Assembly: GCF_009857445.1 (NCBI RefSeq)
Contig: NZ_WWCN01000003.1
Coordinates: forward strand, 1 to 64,000
Direction: 5' to 3'
DNA: 64,000 nucleotides
From: Duganella flavida
GTDB taxonomy: Bacteria; Pseudomonadota; Gammaproteobacteria; Burkholderiales; Burkholderiaceae_D
The position numbers and the translations under genes are program-made. Shown here piece after piece: positions 24,315 to 31,716 of the stretch (the first letter of the stretch is position 1; every line of letters starts with the position of its first letter). The notes beneath the pieces are model-generated. The model was given only the letters and a program-made list of their open reading frames with translations. It ran no database searches and was not told where the DNA came from.

Positions 24315-25378
24315 AAATCACATTAGGACAGGATAGCCCGTTCGCGGTGGCGTTGTTTGCGTCGCCAGCCATGCTGCTGTTCGCGCTGTTTGTCGCGCTG
24401 CCGATGCTGCTGGCCGCTGGCGCCACCTTGACCAACCATCGCCTGATGTCGCCGGAGCCGACGCAGTACATCGGCCTTGATAACTACCGCCGCTTGCTGG
24501 CACTGGACGTGGCCGTAATTGAGCCGCTGCGCAACACCAGCGGTCAACTGGTGCAGGACGAGGAAGGCGTACGCTATCCAACCTGGCGCCAGGTGCGTCG
24601 CCAGCATCCGCAACTGGGCAGCTACCGCGAAGCGTTTCATGTGGATCTGGGCGAGCGCCGCGTGGTGCTGGCCGCCAGCGATCCGCTGTTCTATCGCTCG
24701 CTGATCAACACCTTCTTGTTTGCCTTGCTGGTGCTGCCGTTGCAGTGCGGCGCTGCACTCGGACTGGCGCTGCTGGTGAACCAGAAAATCCGTGGCCGCA
24801 TTTTCTTCCGCACCGTGTATTTTGCGCCGGTAGTGACCTCGATGGTGGTGGCATCCATCGTCTGGGCCTTCATGCTGAACACCGACCGTGGCATGCTGAA
24901 CGAGCTGCTGCGCAATGTGCTGCACGATCCCAACGCCGGTCCGGACTGGCTGGGCGACAGCCATTATGCCTTGCCAGCCATCGCGCTGATGTCGGCGTGG
25001 CAGGGCGCGGGCTTCCAGATGCTGGTGTTCCTCGCTGGCCTGCAATCGATCTCGCCCGAGTTGTACGAGGCGGCCAAGCTGATGGGCGCGAATAGCTGGC
25101 AGCGTTTTGTCCACGTTACCTTGCCGGGCTTGCGCAACACCATCGTGTTTGTGCTGGTGTCGACCACCTTGCTGGCTTTCGGTTTGTTCACGCAGGTCGA
25201 TGTGATGACCTCGGGCGGTCCGCTCGACTCCACTTCAACCGTGGTGTACCACGCCGTGCGCAGCGGCTTCAAGGAGCAGGATGTCGGCTATGGCTCAACC
25301 ATCACACTGGTGTTCTTTGCAATCGTACTGGGCTTGTCGCTGCTGCAGCGCCTGCTGGTGGCGAAAGGAGAAAAATAA
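24311..25378 (+). CDS. ABC sugar permease, MalF/UgpA type
   Basis: ATG 24311 overlaps the preceding stop. The 355-residue protein has a first membrane helix (ALFASPAMLLFALFVALPML), then an unusually long soluble segment of about 80 residues (LDNYRRLLALDVAVIEPLRN to LAASDPLFY) before the transporter core. The EAA loop reads EAAKLMGANSWQRFVHVTLP and contacts the ATPase. Membrane helices such as SLINTFLFALLVLPLQCGAA and NTIVFVLVSTTLLAFGLF follow. It forms the import channel with the next gene's product. The inserted periplasmic loop is longer than in most UgpA-like permeases but similar in idea to that of MalF. Confidence 0.9.
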   Translation: MKITLGQDSPFAVALFASPAMLLFALFVALPMLLAAGATLTNHRLMSPEPTQYIGLDNYRRLLALDVAVIEPLRNTSGQLVQDEEGVRYPTWRQVRRQHPQLGSYREAFHVDLGERRVVLAASDPLFYRSLINTFLFALLVLPLQCGAALGLALLVNQKIRGRIFFRTVYFAPVVTSMVVASIVWAFMLNTDRGMLNELLRNVLHDPNAGPDWLGDSHYALPAIALMSAWQGAGFQMLVFLAGLQSISPELYEAAKLMGANSWQRFVHVTLPGLRNTIVFVLVSTTLLAFGLFTQVDVMTSGGPLDSTSTVVYHAVRSGFKEQDVGYGSTITLVFFAIVLGLSLLQRLLVAKGEK

Positions 25379-26262
25379 TGACCACGACCTGGCGCCAACG
25401 CCTGCGCGACCTCGCACTGTTCCTTGCCATGAGCGCGATCGGTATCGTGTTTATCGCGCCGCTGCTGTTCATGTTCATTTCCTCGTTCAAAAGCGATGGT
25501 GCGATTTTCGCCAATCTGAACAGCTGGTCGGCCTATCTGCCGTCGGCCGACTGGTCGATGCGCAACTACACAGCCGTATTTGAGAAAAGCGACTTGCCTG
25601 CCTTCCTGCTGAATTCGACGCTGATCGCCACCCTGATCGTGATCGGCGGCGTGCTGGTCAACAGCATGCTGGCGTTCTCGATTGCCCGCATGCGCTGGCG
25701 CGGCCGCAACCTGCTGTTGGCGCTGGTGGTAGCGCTGGTGATCGTACCGTTTGAAGTGATCGCCATTCCGCTGCTGTCGCTGGTAGCGCGCCTGCCGTGG
25801 CCAGCCATCGAGCATGGCCAACTGGTGCTGCACACCGGCTGGTTCAACAGCCTGCACGTGCAAGTGATTCCCTTCCTTGCCAATGCGTTTTGCGTGTTCC
25901 TGTTCTACCAGTTCTTCCGCGATATTCCGCCTGAACTGGACGAGGCCGCGAAGATGGATGGCGCCGGGCCGTGGACCGTTTACGCCCGCATCATCATGCC
26001 CAACAGCGGACCGGTGATTGCCACTGCCGCCATCGTGCTGTTCATCTCGGCATGGAACCAATACCTGTGGCCGATCATGGTGATTCAAGGCGAAGCGTTC
26101 CGCCCGGTACAGCCCGGCATCCAGCAATTTTTTGGACGCACCAACTCGTGGGGCCAGATCATGGCCTACGCCTCGGTGATTACTTTACCCGTGCTCGCGG
26201 TGTTCCTGGCTTTCCAGCGGCAGTTTGTCGCGTCGGTGGCGGGCGCCGGCGTCAAGGGCTAA
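25378..26262 (+). CDS. ABC sugar permease, MalG/UgpE type
   Basis: The start ATG 25378 shares its A with the stop TAA of the previous gene. The 294-residue protein has six predicted helices (LALFLAMSAIGIVFIAPLLF; FLLNSTLIATLIVIGGVLVN; GRNLLLALVVALVIVPFEVI; and others) and the EAA loop DEAAKMDGAGPWTVYARIIM. It is the second half of the heterodimeric sugar channel. Confidence 0.9.
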   Translation: MTTTWRQRLRDLALFLAMSAIGIVFIAPLLFMFISSFKSDGAIFANLNSWSAYLPSADWSMRNYTAVFEKSDLPAFLLNSTLIATLIVIGGVLVNSMLAFSIARMRWRGRNLLLALVVALVIVPFEVIAIPLLSLVARLPWPAIEHGQLVLHTGWFNSLHVQVIPFLANAFCVFLFYQFFRDIPPELDEAAKMDGAGPWTVYARIIMPNSGPVIATAAIVLFISAWNQYLWPIMVIQGEAFRPVQPGIQQFFGRTNSWGQIMAYASVITLPVLAVFLAFQRQFVASVAGAGVKG

Positions 26263-26275
26263 CTTTGGAAGCAAC

Positions 26276-27253
26276 ATGACACTTCACATCAGCGACAAAT
26301 TCATCTGGGACTTCTGGCATTACGAGGAGGCTGGCCAGCAGCACCTGTACTTCCTGCAGGCCGACCGCGCCATCGGCAATCCCGACCTGCGCCACTGGAA
26401 TGTCTCGGTTGGCCACGCGGTCTCGACCGACTTGCGCCAGTGGACGCCGCTGGGCACCGTATTCCGGCCGTCGGCCGAACCGGCCTGGGACGACTACACC
26501 ACCTGGACCGGCTCCATCATCAAGGCCGAGGGCAGCTACCACCTGTTCTACACCGGCACCAGCCGTGCTGAAAACGGCATGCGCCAGCGCATCGGCCATG
26601 CGGTGGCGGATAGCCTGAATGGCCCCTGGACCCGCGTTGGCAGCGGCCTGGCACTGGATCTGGATGAACGGTTTTACGAAGAGCACGCGGAAGGGCGCTG
26701 GCACGACCGCGCGCTGCGCGACCCGTGGGTGCTGCCGGAAAAAATCGACGGCATGTATCACATGTTCTTCACCGCGCGCCGCAACGATGGCCCGAAATAT
26801 GAACGCGGCGTGATCGGCCATGCCGTGTCTGCGGATTTGGTGAATTGGGAAGCGACCGCGCCAGTCTACGAGGGCGGCCACTACGGCCAACTGGAAGTGC
26901 CGCAGATCTTTGAGCGCGATGGCCGTTGGTACTGTGTGTTCTGCAACGTCGCACCGCATTGGTCGGAAGCGATGCGCGCTGCGCATGACGGCGGCGTGTC
27001 CGGTACCCACTATCTGGTAGCTGACAATCCGCTCGGTCCGTGGCAGCCTGCGCCGGGCTTCCTCGATGGCGATACGCCGTGCCGCCGCTACGCAGGTAAA
27101 ATCCTGCGCGATCCTGTGACCGGCCGAGACAGCCTGCTAGCGTTTGAAGACAGCGGTGCCGATGGCCAGTTTGTCGGCCGCATCGGCGATCCGATTCCGC
27201 TGCGCCTGGAGAACGGCCTGTACCAGCTGGATGTCTCGCCAGCTGAAAAATGA
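26276..27253 (+). CDS. Cytoplasmic five-bladed beta-propeller glycosidase (GH32/GH43/GH68-like)
   Basis: The start is ATG 26276 (MTLHISDKFIWDFWHY), 13 bases after the permease stop and behind GGAAG; an upstream in-frame start would run through the permease end. The 325-residue protein has no signal peptide. Beta-propeller signs are GSIIKAEGSYHLFYTGTSR and HMFFTARRND. By analogy with GH32, D12 in WDFW, D149 in LRDPWV and E207 in QLEVPQIF are candidates for nucleophile, transition-state stabiliser and acid/base; this mapping is inference. It probably splits an imported fructosyl sugar such as sucrose or a short fructan in the cytosol, feeding the fructokinase encoded downstream. Its stop codon lies within the second putative operator. 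Confidence 0.75.
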   Translation: MTLHISDKFIWDFWHYEEAGQQHLYFLQADRAIGNPDLRHWNVSVGHAVSTDLRQWTPLGTVFRPSAEPAWDDYTTWTGSIIKAEGSYHLFYTGTSRAENGMRQRIGHAVADSLNGPWTRVGSGLALDLDERFYEEHAEGRWHDRALRDPWVLPEKIDGMYHMFFTARRNDGPKYERGVIGHAVSADLVNWEATAPVYEGGHYGQLEVPQIFERDGRWYCVFCNVAPHWSEAMRAAHDGGVSGTHYLVADNPLGPWQPAPGFLDGDTPCRRYAGKILRDPVTGRDSLLAFEDSGADGQFVGRIGDPIPLRLENGLYQLDVSPAEK

Positions 27254-27266
27254 CAACGATGGACAT
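27250..27266. promoter_or_regulatory. LacI-family operator 2
   Basis: ATGACAACGATGGACAT differs at one position from the site before lacI. It overlaps the TGA of the preceding gene and lies 29 bases before the LamG-GH32 start, so it may control an internal promoter. Confidence 0.65.
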
Positions 27267-27295
27267 CCGCATATAAAAATAATCAAGGAGACACG

Positions 27296-29587
27296 ATGAT
27301 GAACAAGTACCTGCTGGCCGGCCTGATGGCGGCGATGCAGGCGGCCGCTGCCTCCAGCGCGCCGCTACTCGCGCACTGGCCGCTGGACGACGGCAGCGGC
27401 AAGCAAGCGGTGGAGACGGTGTCGGGCCGCCATGACGCGGTCGACTACGTCTTCAACCACGCGCGCTACAAGCCGGACAGCGCGCCCTTGTGGCGGCCGG
27501 CCACCGCCTGCATCCGTGGAGGTTGCTTGCAGTTCGACGGCTACTCCACCGATATCAAAGCGCCCGCCTTGACTTCGACCCAACTGGCGAAAGGCTTTAC
27601 GCTCAGCGCCTGGATAGCGCCGCATGCGTTCGAATGGGGCGATGGCGGCCACTACTCAGCCTTCCTGAGCCAGTTCGATACCGAGGCCAAGCAGGGCTTT
27701 TCCTTCGGTGTGTATCGCTTCGGTACCTGGGGCATCAAGCTGGGCATGGGCAGCGCCATCATTGATGTACGCGTCAAGGAACGCAAGCTGCCGCGCGACG
27801 CATGGTCGCACGTGGCGGCCAGCTACGATCCGGTGACCCGGCAAGTGGCGTTATTCCTCAATGGCGAGCGGCTGGTGCATGTGACGGCCCCCGTCGATGG
27901 TGTGTTCGGCATGCCAGCCGTGCCGCTGACTGTAGGCCGTTACTCGCAGCCGGAAACCGTCGGCGGCGTATTCAAGCTCAACACCTTCCTCGGCTTGATG
28001 GACGAGGTGCGCATCAGTGCCGGTCCATCCGATGCCGTCAGCGTGGCTGCCGGCATGAAGGCCGACCTGGCCGAACGCCACGGTGTCGTGCCGACGCTGT
28101 CGCCATCGGACCTGCGTATTGCGCCCGCGACCTTTGACGGCGACCAGTATCGCCCACAATACCACCTGATCCCGGACGCCGGCTGGATGAACGAGCCGCA
28201 CGCGCCGTTTTACTACGGCGGCCAGTACCACCTGTTCTTCCAGAAAAATCCGTTCGGACCGTTCTGGCATCAGATCCACTGGGGCCACTGGGTCAGCCCG
28301 GACATGGTGCGCTGGCGCGAACTGCCGATTGCCCTGGCGCCAGAAGATGATGGCCTGGCCACCGACGGCATCTGGTCCGGCAGCGCCACTTATGACGCGG
28401 CTGGTGCACCAGTCCTGTTCTTCACCGCCGGTAACGACACCGCCAAGCCCAACCAGCGCACTGGCATGGCAACGCCGCACGACCTGCGCGATCCTGACCT
28501 GACGCGCTGGGATAAAACCCTGCAGCCAGTCACACTGCAACAAGAAGGCCAGGGCCGCTATGGCGAGTTCCGCGATCCGTTCGTGTTCCGCGACGGCGCA
28601 CAGCAGCGCTGGTTCCAGCTGGTCGGCTCATCGCTGACCGGCCGCAGCGGCACGGCGCTGGTTTATGAATCGAGCGACTTGCGCAATTGGACCCCGCGCG
28701 GCCCGCTGTTCTCGATCGACGCCATGCGCTACCCGGGCTTTGACGCGACATGGGAACTGCCCGTGCTGCTGCCAGTCGGCAAAGGCAGGGATGGCCGCGA
28801 ACGCCATGTGTTCCTCAACGACGTGCGCGGCCAGGCCTACTACTGGATTGGCGTGTTCGACACCACCACTGCGCGCTTTACGCCGGACGTGGAAGCGCCG
28901 CGCATGTTCGACCTCGGCCAAGGCCATTTTTCCGGACCGAGCGGTTTTGTCGACCCCAAGACTGGCCGTAGCATCGTGTTCTCCATCGCCCAGGGCGAGC
29001 GCACGCTGCAAGACGAATATGACGCCGGCTGGGCCCATAACGGTGGTCTGCCGATCACGTTATCGCTGGGCGACGATGGCGAGTTGCGCCTCGCGCCGAT
29101 CAGCGAGACCGCCACACTGCGCCGCCAGCAGTTGCTCGACCTGCACGACGTCAGCGTGGCAGAAGCGCAAGCTGCGCTGGCCGCCATCCACGGCGGCGCG
29201 CTTGAAATCGCATTGGAGCTGGCGCCATCAAGCCAGCAAGGCAAGCGCGGACTGCGCGTGCGCAGCGCGCCAGATCAGACCGAACTGACCGACCTGTATG
29301 TCGACACCGCCAGCCAGCGGCTGGAAATCGACCGCAGCCGCAGCACCAGCGGCCGCCATGGCGGCGTGCAGGGCGGGGCGTTTGCCTTGAACGCCGAAGC
29401 ACTGCGCCTGCGCCTGTTCCTGGACGGCTCCATGATTGAAGCCTACGCCAACGAGCGCAACAGCCTGACTAGCCGCATCTACCCAAGCCGGCGCGACGCC
29501 GATGGCCTGGGACTGCTGGCGCAAACCGGCGACCGCATCATCTCGCTCAAAGTGTGGGCGATGGGTAGCCAAGAAAAGAGGAATTGA
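27296..29587 (+). CDS. Exported LamG-GH32 fructan hydrolase with WMNEPHA active-site variant
   Basis: AAGGAG lies five bases before ATG 27296. A signal peptide (MNKYLLAGLMAAMQAAAASS) precedes a LamG/concanavalin-like domain (about residues 22-250; LDDGSGKQAVETVSGRHDAV, FTLSAWIAPHAFEWGDGG, GLMDEVRIS). The GH32 propeller starts at about 283 with PQYHLIPDAGW. Catalytic-site equivalents are E300 in WMNEPHA (the usual residue is Asp in WMNDPNG), D427 in FRDPFV and E487 in TWELPV (usually ECP). The GH32 C-terminal beta-sandwich follows (LRLRLFLDGSMIEAYANERN). At 763 residues it is longer than plain GH32 enzymes because of LamG, which may bind the polysaccharide. Whether the Glu variant changes reaction type is unknown. 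Confidence 0.85.
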   Translation: MMNKYLLAGLMAAMQAAAASSAPLLAHWPLDDGSGKQAVETVSGRHDAVDYVFNHARYKPDSAPLWRPATACIRGGCLQFDGYSTDIKAPALTSTQLAKGFTLSAWIAPHAFEWGDGGHYSAFLSQFDTEAKQGFSFGVYRFGTWGIKLGMGSAIIDVRVKERKLPRDAWSHVAASYDPVTRQVALFLNGERLVHVTAPVDGVFGMPAVPLTVGRYSQPETVGGVFKLNTFLGLMDEVRISAGPSDAVSVAAGMKADLAERHGVVPTLSPSDLRIAPATFDGDQYRPQYHLIPDAGWMNEPHAPFYYGGQYHLFFQKNPFGPFWHQIHWGHWVSPDMVRWRELPIALAPEDDGLATDGIWSGSATYDAAGAPVLFFTAGNDTAKPNQRTGMATPHDLRDPDLTRWDKTLQPVTLQQEGQGRYGEFRDPFVFRDGAQQRWFQLVGSSLTGRSGTALVYESSDLRNWTPRGPLFSIDAMRYPGFDATWELPVLLPVGKGRDGRERHVFLNDVRGQAYYWIGVFDTTTARFTPDVEAPRMFDLGQGHFSGPSGFVDPKTGRSIVFSIAQGERTLQDEYDAGWAHNGGLPITLSLGDDGELRLAPISETATLRRQQLLDLHDVSVAEAQAALAAIHGGALEIALELAPSSQQGKRGLRVRSAPDQTELTDLYVDTASQRLEIDRSRSTSGRHGGVQGGAFALNAEALRLRLFLDGSMIEAYANERNSLTSRIYPSRRDADGLGLLAQTGDRIISLKVWAMGSQEKRN

Positions 29588-29588
29588 G

Positions 29589-30692
29589 ATGGTAGCAATC
29601 GCATTGCAGGGCGTCGGTAAGACTTACCCTGGCAACGAAGCGCACTACATTTTGCGCGACATCAACTTCACCATCGCCGATGGCGAATTCGTGGTGCTGG
29701 TCGGTCCATCGGGCTGTGGCAAGTCGACCTTGCTGCGCATGATCGCCGGTCTGGAAGACATCAGCGCCGGCGAAATCAACATCGACGGCGAGCGCGTCAA
29801 CGACACGCCGCCCGCCAAGCGCGGCCTGTCGATGGTGTTCCAGAGTTACGCCTTGTACGCTCATATGACGGTGTTTGAAAACATCGCCTTCGGCCTCAAG
29901 CTGGCGCGCGTGCCCAAGGCCGAGATCAGGACGGCGGTGCAGGGCGTGGCCAAGATGCTGCAAATGGAGCATCTGCTGGAACGCCGGCCGCCGCAACTGT
30001 CGGGCGGCCAGCGCCAGCGCGTAGCGATCGGCCGCGCCATCGTGCGCAAGCCGCGCGCTTTCTTGTTTGACGAGCCGCTGTCCAATCTGGACGCCGCACT
30101 GCGCGCCGACATGCGGGTGGAAATCGCCCGGCTGCACCAGCAGCTCGGTGCGACGATGGTGTATGTCACTCACGACCAGGTCGAGGCGATGACGCTGGCC
30201 GACCGTATCGTGGTGCTGGGACCGTCCGGCGTGCAGCAGATCGGCGCGCCGATGCACTTGTACGACCAGCCGGCGAATATCTTCGTGGCTGGTTTTATCG
30301 GCAGCCCGCGCATGAATATGCTGCCAGGCAGGATCGATGCCGCCGGCCAGCTGTGGGTAGGCGAGGTGCGGCTGGCGTGGCAGGCGCCAGCCGGTGTGGC
30401 GATCACCGACGTCACGGTCGGCATCCGCCCCGAGCATCTGGCGGCGGCAATCGATGGCGCACTTGGCGGCAAGGTGTTGCTGGTCGAACGGCTGGGCGCG
30501 GAATCGTATGTGCACCTGCACGTGGCTGGGCTGGACAAGCCGTTGATGGTAGTGGTGCAGGGCGAGCCGCCAGCCAGCGGCGCGCAGTGGCGGGTTGGTC
30601 CAGCGGCAGGACGCATCCATGTATTCAATCAAGCCGGCCTGCGCATTGATGCGCGTGCGCCGGAGTTCAATGCAATGTCGGAGGTAGCATGA
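29589..30692 (+). CDS. ABC sugar importer ATPase, MsmX/UgpC/MalK type
   Basis: The start ATG 29589 is one base after the previous stop. Motifs: Walker A GPSGCGKST (residues 39-47), Q-loop MVFQSYALYAHMTVFENIAF, signature LSGGQRQRVAIGRA, Walker B AFLFDEPLSNLD, and the H-loop VTHDQVEAM. The C-terminal ~130 residues form an OB-fold regulatory domain (VGIRPEHL), typical of sugar-import ATPases. It energises the transporter made by the two permeases 3-5 kb upstream. Its TGA overlaps the ATG of the fructokinase gene. Confidence 0.9.
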   Translation: MVAIALQGVGKTYPGNEAHYILRDINFTIADGEFVVLVGPSGCGKSTLLRMIAGLEDISAGEINIDGERVNDTPPAKRGLSMVFQSYALYAHMTVFENIAFGLKLARVPKAEIRTAVQGVAKMLQMEHLLERRPPQLSGGQRQRVAIGRAIVRKPRAFLFDEPLSNLDAALRADMRVEIARLHQQLGATMVYVTHDQVEAMTLADRIVVLGPSGVQQIGAPMHLYDQPANIFVAGFIGSPRMNMLPGRIDAAGQLWVGEVRLAWQAPAGVAITDVTVGIRPEHLAAAIDGALGGKVLLVERLGAESYVHLHVAGLDKPLMVVVQGEPPASGAQWRVGPAAGRIHVFNQAGLRIDARAPEFNAMSEVA

Positions 30693-31627
30693 TCGTGGTC
30701 TGTGGAGAAGCGCTGTTTGATGTATTCAGCGATGGCGAGACGCCGGACGGCTATGCGCTGTCGGCGCGCTTCGGCGGCTCGCCGTTCAATCTTGCGGTCG
30801 GGCTGGCGCGGTTGGGCGCGACGCCGCTGTTCTTCGGCGGCCTGTCGAACGACATGTTCGGCCGCAAGCTGACCGCCGCGCTGCAAAGCGAGGGCGTCGA
30901 CATCAGCGTCGCGCCACGGCCGGCGGCATCCACCGCGCTGGTGACGGTGGATGTGGGCGCTAACGGTACGCCAACCTACACCTTGTACGGCAGCGCCACT
31001 GCCGAGCGTGAAGTGACGACGGCCGATCTAGCGCCGTTGCCGCTGGACGCCGCCGCCATCCACGTCGGTTCCTACTGCATGGCAGTGGAGCCGGTGGCGT
31101 CGACCTTGAAAGCGCTGGTCACGCGTCAGCAAGGCCGCAGCCTGATTGCCTTCGATCCCAACGTGCGCCTGACCATACAGCCGGACCGCAGCGTCTGGAC
31201 TGATGCCATCAGTTGGATGCTGCCGGTCACCGACCTGCTCAAAATCAGCGACGAAGACATTGAACTGGTTTTTCCCGGCCTGGCGCCGCAAGCCTTCATC
31301 GACCTGGCGCTGGGCGCGGGCGTGGCGCTGGTGGTGGTCACGCTCGGCGGCAATGGTGTGCTGGCGGCTACCCGCGCGGTTGGCACGTTATCGCTGCCGG
31401 CGCAAAACGTCACCGTGGTCGATACGGTAGGCGCCGGCGACACTTTCCAGGCCGCGCTGCTGTCCCACCTGTCGCGGCAAAGGCTGCTGACGCGCGCCGC
31501 ACTGGAAACAGCAGACCGGCCGGCTTTGCTGGCAGCGCTGCATTTTGCCGGCCGGGCTGCAGCCATCACCTGTTCCCGGCGCGGCGCCGATATGCCAAGA
31601 CTTGAGGAGGTGCCTGACCACGATTAA
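30689..31627 (+). CDS. PfkB-family fructokinase
   Basis: The 312-residue protein begins MIVVCGEALFDVF, has the substrate-binding GGSPFNLAVGLARLG and the C-terminal PfkB signature DTVGAGDTFQAALLS with the catalytic Asp. This is the usual layout of bacterial fructokinases that make fructose-6-phosphate from fructose and ATP. Substrate is inferred from the surrounding fructan genes; other hexoses are possible. ATG 30689 overlaps the stop of the ATPase gene, so it is the last gene before the TonB receptor. Confidence 0.85.
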   Translation: MIVVCGEALFDVFSDGETPDGYALSARFGGSPFNLAVGLARLGATPLFFGGLSNDMFGRKLTAALQSEGVDISVAPRPAASTALVTVDVGANGTPTYTLYGSATAEREVTTADLAPLPLDAAAIHVGSYCMAVEPVASTLKALVTRQQGRSLIAFDPNVRLTIQPDRSVWTDAISWMLPVTDLLKISDEDIELVFPGLAPQAFIDLALGAGVALVVVTLGGNGVLAATRAVGTLSLPAQNVTVVDTVGAGDTFQAALLSHLSRQRLLTRAALETADRPALLAALHFAGRAAAITCSRRGADMPRLEEVPDHD

Positions 31628-31642
31628 AGCGCTGTACCTGGT

Positions 31643-31659
31643 ATGACAACGTTAGACAT
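31643..31659. promoter_or_regulatory. LacI-family operator 3
   Basis: ATGACAACGTTAGACAT, one base different from the site before lacI, lies in the 89-base gap between the fructokinase and TonB-receptor genes, 57 bases before the receptor start. It suggests that outer-membrane uptake is under the same repressor. Confidence 0.7.
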
Positions 31660-31716
31660 AACAAAACTTACCCCGGCGGCGGCATGCCGCTTGATAATCA
31701 TAATAGGAGATGAGGC

